Shown here: positions 18,045 through 25,067 of the stretch, piece after piece
Layout: the number at the start of each line of letters is the position of its first letter
Position numbering within the stretch: the first letter of the stretch is position 1
Assembly (NCBI GenBank): GCA_017937385.1
Contig: JAGBDR010000011.1
Location: forward strand, 1-64,000
Length of the DNA stretch: 64,000 nucleotides
Source: Parabacteroides sp.
Lineage (GTDB): Bacteria > Bacteroidota > Bacteroidia > Bacteroidales > Tannerellaceae
Direction of reading: 5' to 3'
Translations under genes and position numbers: made by a program
Notes under the pieces: generated by a model
Databases searched by the model: none
Told to the model about the DNA's origin: nothing
Seen by the model: the letters and a program-made list of their open reading frames with translations, nothing else

Positions 18045-19377
18045 TTCCAGAAAAATCAGTTAAAAATTGCTCGATGTTACCAAAATAGGGGATAGCTCCA
18101 TATTTACCTAAAAGATAATCTTTGTTGAATGTGGCATCATTTCTTACAGAGTTTGCCTGATTGATTTTATATTCAACTAATGAGTATAAATCCGATACTC
18201 CAAATTCGTCCTTTTCCGTGAACCAAATTTGATCGCGTCTCAATAGCTCCCCACGTAGCAAATTGGTATCATGAGTCGTGATTATTAATTGAGCGCCTTT
18301 GTTAAGAGAACTTTGGAATATCTTGATTAGCTCAATTGACAGCTTGGTATGGAAACTTGCTCCAAATTCATCTATTAAAAGCGTTCCCCCATGAAGTATA
18401 GTATCAAACCAAGGTCCAAGAAGTGCAAATATTTTCTTAGTGCCAAGGGATTCGATTCCAAAAGGAGTAAGAAGCATATCTTTCAGTTTCCCATGATCAT
18501 ATCTCTTATGTTCAGATAAGATCTCGATTTTTTTAATATCTGCAATTTCCGATTTGATTACAGTTGGATTCTTGGAGATAACATCAACAAATTGATTGAC
18601 CAATTCCGGTATATTTTCAACCTCGCTTTCTTTAATAGCAATATTATTGATACCCAAATCAATGATCTTAATGAATTCTATAATGCGATTATGCATATCT
18701 GCATTATGAATATATTGGCTTGCGGTATAATGAATCGTGTCATCATCAATTCCAGAAAGTATATTAAATCTTTTCCTAAACCATTCTTTGATGTGCATCG
18801 AGATTTCAACATTGAACTGGGCACATGTTGAAAGGAAAAGCGCATTATGACGTGTTTTTGAAGAAACACCTCCAGCGCCCTTATATGTCTTTGAATTAAC
18901 GGCTATATCTTTCTTTTCTCTTCTAAAACAATAGCTTTCTCTGCTTGATTCAAGAGGTTTGACAAATAGCCATTCGGATTCTATAGATTCATTAAATATT
19001 TCAAATCCATAACGATAACGTTTATCATTTATAATAAACATCATCTCGAATGAACTTGGTTCCTCTTGGGATTCTACACTAAACTGATATGACAAATCCT
19101 TTACTCTTCGTAAAATAGAGTCGTTTTTAAACGAATCAAGCACCATGTGCTTAAAGAACGACATTGCCGACAACAAATTACTTTTGCCAGAACCATTCGC
19201 TCCGTATATAGCTGCAACTTTTAAAAGTCTGGAATCAGTATCAGGCACATTAATTACATTGCACGATTCTTTAGAATCGCACTGTTCATGCTCTTTGACG
19301 GATTTGGCCGCCAGCATACTAAATGAAACTTCATCCTTAAAGGATAAAAAATTCCTAAGTGTAAAATCTATTAACAT
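18034..19377 (-). CDS. AAA_15/21-type (RloA/AbiL-like) ATPase
   Basis: A 447-aa ABC/SMC-like ATPase of the overcoming-lysogenization-defect/RloA group. The N-terminal strand MLIDFTLRNFLSFKD is typical. Walker A is GANGSGKS (59-66). Walker B is TLLIDEFGASFH near residue 335 and the H-loop is IITTHDTNLL near 368. The middle carries the usual helical insertion; no Toprim or HNH domain is fused. Such ATPases act as triggers in anti-phage and toxin-type systems together with a partner gene, here the 149-aa protein that overlaps its end. The pair is AT-rich and sits between housekeeping pyrH and an accessory block, consistent with horizontal gain. Confidence 0.82.
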   Translation of the reverse strand: MLIDFTLRNFLSFKDEVSFSMLAAKSVKEHEQCDSKESCNVINVPDTDSRLLKVAAIYGANGSGKSNLLSAMSFFKHMVLDSFKNDSILRRVKDLSYQFSVESQEEPSSFEMMFIINDKRYRYGFEIFNESIESEWLFVKPLESSRESYCFRREKKDIAVNSKTYKGAGGVSSKTRHNALFLSTCAQFNVEISMHIKEWFRKRFNILSGIDDDTIHYTASQYIHNADMHNRIIEFIKIIDLGINNIAIKESEVENIPELVNQFVDVISKNPTVIKSEIADIKKIEILSEHKRYDHGKLKDMLLTPFGIESLGTKKIFALLGPWFDTILHGGTLLIDEFGASFHTKLSIELIKIFQSSLNKGAQLIITTHDTNLLRGELLRRDQIWFTEKDEFGVSDLYSLVEYKINQANSVRNDATFNKDYLLGKYGAIPYFGNIEQFLTDFSGNGK

Positions 19378-19397
19378 CGATGCCTTGTTTTAGACCA

Positions 19398-19428
19398 CAA
19401 AAGAACACAATATTTTCTTGAAACCAAA
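19398..19428 (-). promoter_or_regulatory. Promoter of the ATPase/small-protein pair
   Basis: Minus strand TTTG (19425-19428), a 19-bp spacer and TTCTTTTG (19398-19405; one mismatch to TAnnTTTG). The start point would be only about 14 bp before the ATPase ATG. Confidence 0.55.
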
Positions 19429-19495
19429 ACTTTTGAGATAAAATCGCAAATACTTTCCTTTCAGGCCTTTCAGACCTTTCAATCCTATACAAACG

Positions 19496-19548
19496 AAACC
19501 CCGGAATGCAGAGAGCCATGACAGGACATCTCTACCGTTCCGGGGTTT
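19496..19548 (+). terminator. GC-rich hairpin with T-rich tail (orphan terminator)
   Basis: An 11-bp perfect stem (19496-19506 with 19538-19548, AAACCCCGGAA type) is followed by GTTTTTGG. It resembles the terminators behind both Rpn genes, yet no plus-strand gene lies before it here. It may be a relic of a lost Rpn gene, or serve the convergent minus-strand gene. Confidence 0.55.
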
Positions 19549-19589
19549 GTTTTTGGTAAGCTCTCGCCCTTCACAGGTGGAAAGCCACT

Positions 19590-19721
19590 TGAACTTTTAA
19601 TTTCAATATACTTTAGTATTATTAATATGAATCCAGCCGCTTGTTCGCCTATCGCAGGGTAATTGCCGTTTTACGGGCACGCGGCCAAACATTTTAGAAT
19701 TATTTGATTATAATTTTAATC
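19590..19721 (-). repeat. 3-prime element shared by the two giant surface-protein genes (copy A)
   Basis: Downstream of the stop codon, long stretches match copy B at 39330-39491: ACTTTAGTATTATTAATAT, then TCGCAGGGTAATTGCCGTT, then ATTATTTGATTATAA. The conservation of an untranslated region between paralogues points to a recent common origin or to a functional mRNA 3-prime end. Confidence 0.75.
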
Positions 19722-22700
19722 TTATTTTACGATAGCTTTCACAGCTTCTTCGCCTTCAACAGCTACAACAACTACACCCTGAGGAGCAGCGATTACAGCG
19801 TTGTCAGAAGTCAGAACTGTGTTGGCAACTACCTGACCCAAGATGTTAGAGATAACAACTTTCTTGCCGGCAGCGTTAGCAATCATTACCTGGCCTTCAC
19901 CAGCGATAACGGTGATTTCAGATGTAGCGATTGTTTCGTTGTCGGTTGCCAAGTCATCCTTGTTGCCCTTTTCGATTGTGAAGATCAAAGCATCGTCATC
20001 ACCTGTAATTTGATCGAAAGAAGATGCACTACCATCAGAACCGGACATTACCAAGCAACCGTTCTGACTCTTCAACCAAGAACCTGATATAGGCTCAATA
20101 TCCGTCTTACCCAATGATTCCATCAAGAACGCACGGTCGTCTTCGATTTCGTTGGCGGCAACTTCTGGATTAACGAAACGCATAGACCAAGTAACTGTCT
20201 TGTGGGCATCGCCACACAAGTTACGGATGTTAGCTGCTGCATATTTGCCTTCTTTCACTGCTTTGTGAATTTTAGCTGTGTCGAACGTTGCGACTGTCAC
20301 GTCTGCGAACTGGTCTTTCAAGATATACAGGCTGTCACCCATGTGAGCGGCTCTCACGAAACCGGCACGAGTGTAACCCTTCCACTTGTAATCTTCCTTG
20401 TTAGAAGCATCCTTTACAGAATCAGCGAAGTTAACCAGATATTTACCCAGGTGGAACGGAGATACGCCAGCCTTGTCATGCGGACAGTTTTCTACCGGCT
20501 GCTTGCCTGCATCGATCAATGCCTGGCAAATCGGGCATCTTTCACCCGGTTCGAATGCCTGGTCTTCACGATCGATAGAGATCAAGTACTGAGGTTTGAT
20601 TTCACCCTGGCCACGATTTACCCAAGCCGTATCAACGATGAATGACTTGCCGTCCTTCGTGAAGTCCGGAGTATAGATACCCAGGAAGTCGATACCCTTA
20701 ACCATGAAGTTCGGATTAGCTTCGATCTGCAAGTATTCTTTACGGTACTTTTCTACGAAACGCAATGTGTCGGCTGCATCGCCTTCATTGCCTTCCAATG
20801 CCAAAGAATTAAAGCGGCGGTACAGAGGAGCATCGTATTTGCCGATGAAGAACGTAGATGTTCTTGTTTCATCCATTTCCTGGTCTTTCAGGATTACAGT
20901 TTCGTCAGATACACCGACTTTCGTGTAAGTTTCAGTAGCAAGTGCGCCCCAAGTTTCAGCAGACTGTGAAACAGCCAACAGTGCATGATAGTGCTTGTTA
21001 TTCGTCAAATCGTTTTCTTCCTTGAACAACAGGGTAACAGGAGTACCGTTAGCCACAGTCGTAAACATATACTGGTGTTCTGCATTTTTGCACAAGTACA
21101 AGTCACCCTTGACTGCCGGGATATAGATCTTATAAGCCTGACGGCGCAATTGCTTCAAACCTGCGATACGTTCAGCAACTTCTTTGGTCACCTTGAAACC
21201 GTAGTCGTAGATGTCGTTCACTTTTTCTACCTTGAATGCCTGGACACCATCAGTAGCCTTGGCCAATGAGTCGTTTGCAGACTTCACGATATACTTGCCG
21301 TCTGCATACTGGTGCAGATAGTTGAATGTATAACGGTTCACCAACAAAGAATCCTTTTCAAAATTCTTGTAACCCAGCAATGTATCCGACAGGATAGCCA
21401 AATCTTCGATCTGGATGAACTTCAGGGAGTCCGTTGTAGCCATACCCAATGCAGTTGCGCTCACATAAGAATTAGCGGCACCGGCTTTCTTATTCAACTG
21501 AACAGAAGAACTCAATGTTGCAAACTCACGGTTCGTAATAGTTACAGGAGAAGTTTCTTTAACCTTATCAGAATAGTTCTTGTCTTTCAATACTACCCAC
21601 TGGTAAGCCGGCATGTGCTTCACTTCCTGCAAGCTTGCGTTTACAGTTACCCACTTTGCGACAGAAGTTGCACCACTTACAGTATTGTAAATCGGAGCTG
21701 CCAGATACTGGCCTTTGCCGTTCGTGATCACGTACAGACCGTCTTTTTCTGAGCTGTAGTTGTTATCTGCTACTGCTGCAGTGAAACCGGACTGGATTAA
21801 AGGAAGAACGAAGTCAGCTTCCTTAGCTTTGTCATCGTCATCCATATCTGCAACCAAGAAGTTCGGAGTAAGAACAAGCGTTTTGTCTGTCAGATACTTC
21901 AGGGCGATCAGACCGTCACCAGCATCAGCAGGAATAGCTTCAGCCTTAATTTCACGATAAACAGGATTACTACCAGGAGCATCACCAACCGTCACCATAT
22001 TCTTAGCATACAGTGCAATTGAGTCATTAGCCAAGTAATACTTACCGGTAAAGACTGCACTACCCAGCGGGAAACGCGGTTTCAAAGCAATAACTTTATT
22101 ATCTTTGTCTTTTACTTCTTCATACGTATTAGTCGGAGCTGTATAAGTCAACGCTCCAGCAGCATCATACACAAATGTACCAGCGATAGAGTCGATAGCC
22201 AACTTGTTCAATTGAGTAGTTGCAGAACGGCCATAAAAAGCAGTATCCACTACCAAATGCATAGGAGTCTTAATCTTAGATGAGTCTTTCGTTGAAGAAA
22301 GCATGAACTCTGTAGCAGCAGAAGAAGAAGCGTTAGTAGCAGAAGAAGCTTTCCAAGCCTTAGCCGTCAAGATATTCACATTGCCGGTACCAACAACATC
22401 CTTGCCACCGTTGAAGTACAACTTGCCCTCTTTACCTACGAGGTAGTTGAAGATATCAGGAGTGATGTCAAACTCCAATTCATCTGCCGCTTTCGGAGCA
22501 ATCGGGTTTGTCGGCGTTTCATTCAAAGCATCCACCAATTTACCCTTGATAGCACACAACTTGTTTTCGCTGAAATAGAAAACAGAGTCCCCTGCGATGT
22601 GGTACAGACCTAATGTCGGTTCATACCCCCAGTCCGTGTTACCGCCGTCAGCATAAGCGGCAACTTCAGTTGAAGTACCTTTGTTGTTAGTCTGCAACTG

Positions 22701-23021
22701 GACAGCGAAAGGCATGCCTGTCGCCTTGTTCACGAATGTAAAAGTAGGAACACCATCAACAGTCTTGGCTTCATTGATGGTCATTTGCCACACTCCTTCG
22801 AATGCTTTTTTCACGTCAGTAAGGTTTTCAAACTTCGTCCGAGTATAATCAAACTTGCCATCGGCAATAGAAAGATACTCGTCAGAAGCTCCGCAACCTA
22901 ACGTGACATAGCCTTGGTCTCCCACCTCCAGCAACTCTTTAAGAGTCGCATTCTGTGCAGAAGCCGAGACGCCACCGGCTACCAGGGCGGTAGCCAAAAG
23001 AGTAGAAAATCTCTTGTTCAT
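19722..23021 (-). CDS. Giant secreted protein with T9SS-like C-terminal domain (DUF6383 type), paralogue A
   Basis: A 1099-aa exported protein with the signal peptide MNKRFSTLLATALVAGGVSA (AQ follows). It is made largely of beta-rich repeats of unknown fold. The last 70 residues (GKKVVISNILGQVVAN, then GVVVVAVEGEEAVKAIVK) resemble both the DUF6383 tail of Parabacteroides proteins and type IX secretion sorting domains. Near residue 840 there is CPIC followed 13 residues later by CPH, a possible metal site, partly kept in paralogue B. Codon use is strongly biased, suggesting high expression, and the mRNA appears to have a leader of about 370 nt. A surface-layer or similar abundant surface role is inference. 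ATG 23021 gives the signal peptide. Confidence 0.85.
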   Translation of the reverse strand: MNKRFSTLLATALVAGGVSASAQNATLKELLEVGDQGYVTLGCGASDEYLSIADGKFDYTRTKFENLTDVKKAFEGVWQMTINEAKTVDGVPTFTFVNKATGMPFAVQLQTNNKGTSTEVAAYADGGNTDWGYEPTLGLYHIAGDSVFYFSENKLCAIKGKLVDALNETPTNPIAPKAADELEFDITPDIFNYLVGKEGKLYFNGGKDVVGTGNVNILTAKAWKASSATNASSSAATEFMLSSTKDSSKIKTPMHLVVDTAFYGRSATTQLNKLAIDSIAGTFVYDAAGALTYTAPTNTYEEVKDKDNKVIALKPRFPLGSAVFTGKYYLANDSIALYAKNMVTVGDAPGSNPVYREIKAEAIPADAGDGLIALKYLTDKTLVLTPNFLVADMDDDDKAKEADFVLPLIQSGFTAAVADNNYSSEKDGLYVITNGKGQYLAAPIYNTVSGATSVAKWVTVNASLQEVKHMPAYQWVVLKDKNYSDKVKETSPVTITNREFATLSSSVQLNKKAGAANSYVSATALGMATTDSLKFIQIEDLAILSDTLLGYKNFEKDSLLVNRYTFNYLHQYADGKYIVKSANDSLAKATDGVQAFKVEKVNDIYDYGFKVTKEVAERIAGLKQLRRQAYKIYIPAVKGDLYLCKNAEHQYMFTTVANGTPVTLLFKEENDLTNNKHYHALLAVSQSAETWGALATETYTKVGVSDETVILKDQEMDETRTSTFFIGKYDAPLYRRFNSLALEGNEGDAADTLRFVEKYRKEYLQIEANPNFMVKGIDFLGIYTPDFTKDGKSFIVDTAWVNRGQGEIKPQYLISIDREDQAFEPGERCPICQALIDAGKQPVENCPHDKAGVSPFHLGKYLVNFADSVKDASNKEDYKWKGYTRAGFVRAAHMGDSLYILKDQFADVTVATFDTAKIHKAVKEGKYAAANIRNLCGDAHKTVTWSMRFVNPEVAANEIEDDRAFLMESLGKTDIEPISGSWLKSQNGCLVMSGSDGSASSFDQITGDDDALIFTIEKGNKDDLATDNETIATSEITVIAGEGQVMIANAAGKKVVISNILGQVVANTVLTSDNAVIAAPQGVVVVAVEGEEAVKAIVK

Positions 23022-23400
23022 AATCATTTAAATTAATTGTTAATAAAATAGTGTGTAAAAAAATCCAACAACTAATTTTACGAAGGGAAAAACAACTTCC
23101 CGCGAGGATTATGAACGAGCACAAAAAAACGCGGACCAATTGTCTATTATTTATTCAAAGGCTCTAGCAAAGCCCGTATACCAATAATAGAACAATAGCC
23201 CGCGCTTTATACGATATAATACACTCCTCCCCTAAAAAGGAAAGATGAACTTATACGTAATTAGCGCAAGCATTTACTGTCCATTATTCCGGTATACTAA
23301 AAATTTGCTAGATTTTTGAATAGGAATAATCTTCGTAAAATGCTTACAATATGTAATTGATCCCGCACACCGTAGACCGCTGTCTACTACGGAATCGTTG

Positions 23401-23430
23401 CAAAGGTAAATAGGTTTTCCGAATCAGCAA
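23401..23430 (-). promoter_or_regulatory. Promoter of giant gene A with a hairpin at the transcript start
   Basis: Minus strand TTG (23428-23430), a 19-bp spacer and TACCTTTG (23401-23408). Transcription from about 23394 would start directly at a hairpin (GTAGAC pairing with GTCTAC at 23372-23377 and 23382-23387), giving a leader of about 370 nt. Confidence 0.6.
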
Positions 23431-23461
23431 GGGAAAACGGCCTTAATTTTCCAAAACAAAT

Positions 23462-23504
23462 GGGTTACAGGACAAAACAAACCTGTTTATACAACATATT
23501 CCCC
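23462..23504 (+). repeat. Left direct repeat flanking Rpn gene 1
   Basis: GGGTTACAGGACAAAAC followed after 13 bp by CAACATATTCCCC. The same blocks occur with identical spacing exactly 1131 bp to the right (24593-24635). Confidence 0.8.
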
Positions 23505-23506
23505 TG

Positions 23507-23536
23507 TTTGGCAAACAAAAAAATTTGCTATATTTG
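23507..23536 (+). promoter_or_regulatory. Promoter of Rpn gene 1
   Basis: TTTG (23507-23510), an 18-bp spacer and TATATTTG (23529-23536), placing the start about 28 bp before the ATG at 23571. Confidence 0.7.
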
Positions 23537-23570
23537 CATTGTACATAACAACAACTTAAAAACAAGAACT

Positions 23571-24491
23571 ATGGAAAAAGAGAAGTCAGACCCGAAAATC
23601 AAGGAAGAGATGGAAAAGAGAGAGTTACAAGACCGGTATATCCGTTTCGATTGGGCCATCAAACGGTTGCTGCGCCAGAAGGCCAACTTCGTCGTGCTTG
23701 AAGGGTTCCTTACCGTCATGCTGGGAGAAGAGATCAAGATTGCCGAAATCCTCGAAAGCGAGGGGAACCAGGAGTGTGCGGACGACAAGTTCAACCACGT
23801 CGACATCAAGGCGTTGAACAGCAAGGGCGAAATCATCATCGTCGAGATACAGAACACGCGCGAAATCCACTATCTGGAACGTATCCTGTACGGCGTAGCA
23901 AAAGCCATCACCGAACATATATACATCGGCGAGGGCTACGAAAACATCAAGAAGGTCTACTCCATCAGCATCCTCTATTTCGACATCGGTACCGGGACGG
24001 ATTACATCTACCACGGGCAGAACCAGTTCATCGGCGTGCATACGGGCGACTATTTGCATATAAACCGGCGCGAACGCGACGTGCTCGTCTCCCGCCTTCC
24101 CGCCGAGATCTTCCCCGAATACATCCTGATCCGCGTGAACGAGTTCGACCAGGTGGCGCGTACCCCTTTGAACGAATGGATCAAATACTTGAAAGACGGA
24201 ACGATCCAGCCCGACACGACGGTTCCCGGCCTCCGGGAAGCCCGCGAAAAGTTGGCCTACGACTCCATGTCGCCCACCGAACGTTATATCTACAAACGCC
24301 ATATCGACGACCTCGTCATCCAAGAGGAGGCTATCGACACCGCACGGCTGGAAGGACGCATAGAAGGAAAAGCAGAGGGAATCGCGGAGGGAATGCGGCA
24401 AATCGCATCCAATATGAAACAGCAGGGTGTAGAAATAGCGACTATCGCAAGATACACGGGGTTAAGCGAAGAAACAATCCTGGCACTATAA
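23571..24491 (+). CDS. Rpn family PD-(D/E)XK nuclease/putative transposase 1
   Basis: A 306-aa protein of the Rpn/YhgA-like group, whose studied members are recombination-promoting DNA endonucleases. The catalytic core reads HVDIKALNSKGEIIIVEIQ (D...ExQ, residues about 80-98). A conserved YLERILYGVAKAI helix follows, and the C-terminal tail is EGRIEGKAEGIAEGM, the Gly/Glu repeat seen in this family. I start at ATG 23571 because the promoter box lies just before it; the frame opens at 23460. It is divergent from giant gene A. A GC hairpin follows, and 43-bp direct repeats flank the whole unit. The second Rpn protein at 38337 is only distantly similar. Confidence 0.87.
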   Translation: MEKEKSDPKIKEEMEKRELQDRYIRFDWAIKRLLRQKANFVVLEGFLTVMLGEEIKIAEILESEGNQECADDKFNHVDIKALNSKGEIIIVEIQNTREIHYLERILYGVAKAITEHIYIGEGYENIKKVYSISILYFDIGTGTDYIYHGQNQFIGVHTGDYLHINRRERDVLVSRLPAEIFPEYILIRVNEFDQVARTPLNEWIKYLKDGTIQPDTTVPGLREAREKLAYDSMSPTERYIYKRHIDDLVIQEEAIDTARLEGRIEGKAEGIAEGMRQIASNMKQQGVEIATIARYTGLSEETILAL

Positions 24492-24529
24492 AGGTTGTCC
24501 TCTCCCTTTGATCCTGTCAAACCATAATG

Positions 24530-24565
24530 AAGCCCCGACGGTATTCATTCCTACCGCCGGGGCTT
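24530..24565 (+). terminator. Terminator of Rpn gene 1
   Basis: A 14-bp stem with one mismatch (24530-24543 with 24552-24565, AAGCCCCG type) followed by GTTTGTTT. It matches the hairpins at 19496 and 39257 in sequence, and the bases after it (TTCGCCCTTCGTAGGG) are shared too. Confidence 0.75.
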
Positions 24566-24592
24566 GTTTGTTTATAGCGTTCGCCCTTCGTA

Positions 24593-24635
24593 GGGTTACA
24601 GGACAAAACGACACCGTTTGGGCAACATATTCCCC
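24593..24635 (+). repeat. Right direct repeat flanking Rpn gene 1
   Basis: Identical to the left copy over the first 17 bases and over CAACATATTCCCC, with no gaps between the two copies. It lies beyond the Rpn terminator. Confidence 0.8.
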
Positions 24636-24786
24636 AGGTTTCGGGGATAAACAGATTCAAGATCGGACAACGCGGTCCGGTTCGTTGCTTCAAGGAAGAG
24701 AAGTTCGGACTTTCTTCTTTTCTGCCGGTAGATTGTTTGCTTCACCCGGATAGTCTTCTGATTTTGTAGCCATCCATTTTCTGTTT

Positions 24787-24862
24787 CACATCTGTGAAAC
24801 AAAAGAAACACAACTGTGATATAGACGGAACACAGTTGTGATACAGAAAAAACACAACTGTG
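24787..24862. repeat. Array of four palindromes CACANNTGTG at a strict 22-bp period
   Basis: Cores at 24787-24796, 24809-24818, 24831-24840 and 24853-24862 read CACATCTGTG, CACAACTGTG, CACAGTTGTG and CACAACTGTG. Each start is exactly 22 bp after the last. The flanks are A-rich and partly alike (GAAACACA...GTGATA). Confidence 0.85.
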
Positions 24863-24931
24863 AAATGAACTAAACAGTCGGTTTCATCCTTTAAAATAAC
24901 GGGTATAGGAGCAAAACAGGGCACTGTGTCA

Positions 24932-24951
24932 AAAGGCGCTATAGCGCCTTT
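24932..24951. repeat. Perfect 20-bp palindrome
   Basis: AAAGGCGCTA is followed directly by its complement. No T run follows on either strand, so it is unlikely to be a strong terminator; its role is unknown. Confidence 0.6.
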
Positions 24952-25067
24952 CGATACATCCTCTCTTGAACGCAATATTGGATACGGTTGCCCTAAATAA
25001 TGTTCCGATAAATCGGTGGATTTGTAATAACTTTATAGTATATAAAACAAATCCTCCCTTTTCTCCC

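Larger units (their letters stand above)
19378..19721. other. Gene-free stretch: promoter, GC hairpin and shared 3-prime element
   Basis: These 344 bp hold the ATPase promoter on the left, then a T-tailed GC hairpin (19496-19548), then the conserved element downstream of the giant DUF6383-type gene (19590-19721). No coding frame is supported. Confidence 0.7.
23022..23570. other. Divergent intergenic region between paralogue A and Rpn gene 1
   Basis: These 549 bp hold the apparent long leader of paralogue A (about 23022-23394), its promoter (23401-23430), and the left direct repeat and promoter of the Rpn gene (23462-23536). No open frame is supported. Confidence 0.65.
24492..25067. other. 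Convergent intergenic region with repeats, between Rpn gene 1 and uvrA
   Basis: These 576 bp carry the Rpn terminator (24530-24565), the right direct repeat (24593-24635), a four-unit 22-bp palindrome array (24787-24862) and a perfect 20-bp palindrome (24932-24951). Both neighbouring genes end here, so the array is not in a promoter. No coding frame is supported. Confidence 0.7.

Noticed and set aside
24787..24862. CRISPR array
   Set aside because: The units are short palindromes at a 22-bp period with no unique spacers of normal length, and no cas genes are present. The same holds for the arrays at 28067, 43137 and 54046.
24932..24951. Terminator of uvrA
   Set aside because: The 20-bp palindrome has no loop and no T run, and it lies over 100 bp beyond the uvrA stop codon.
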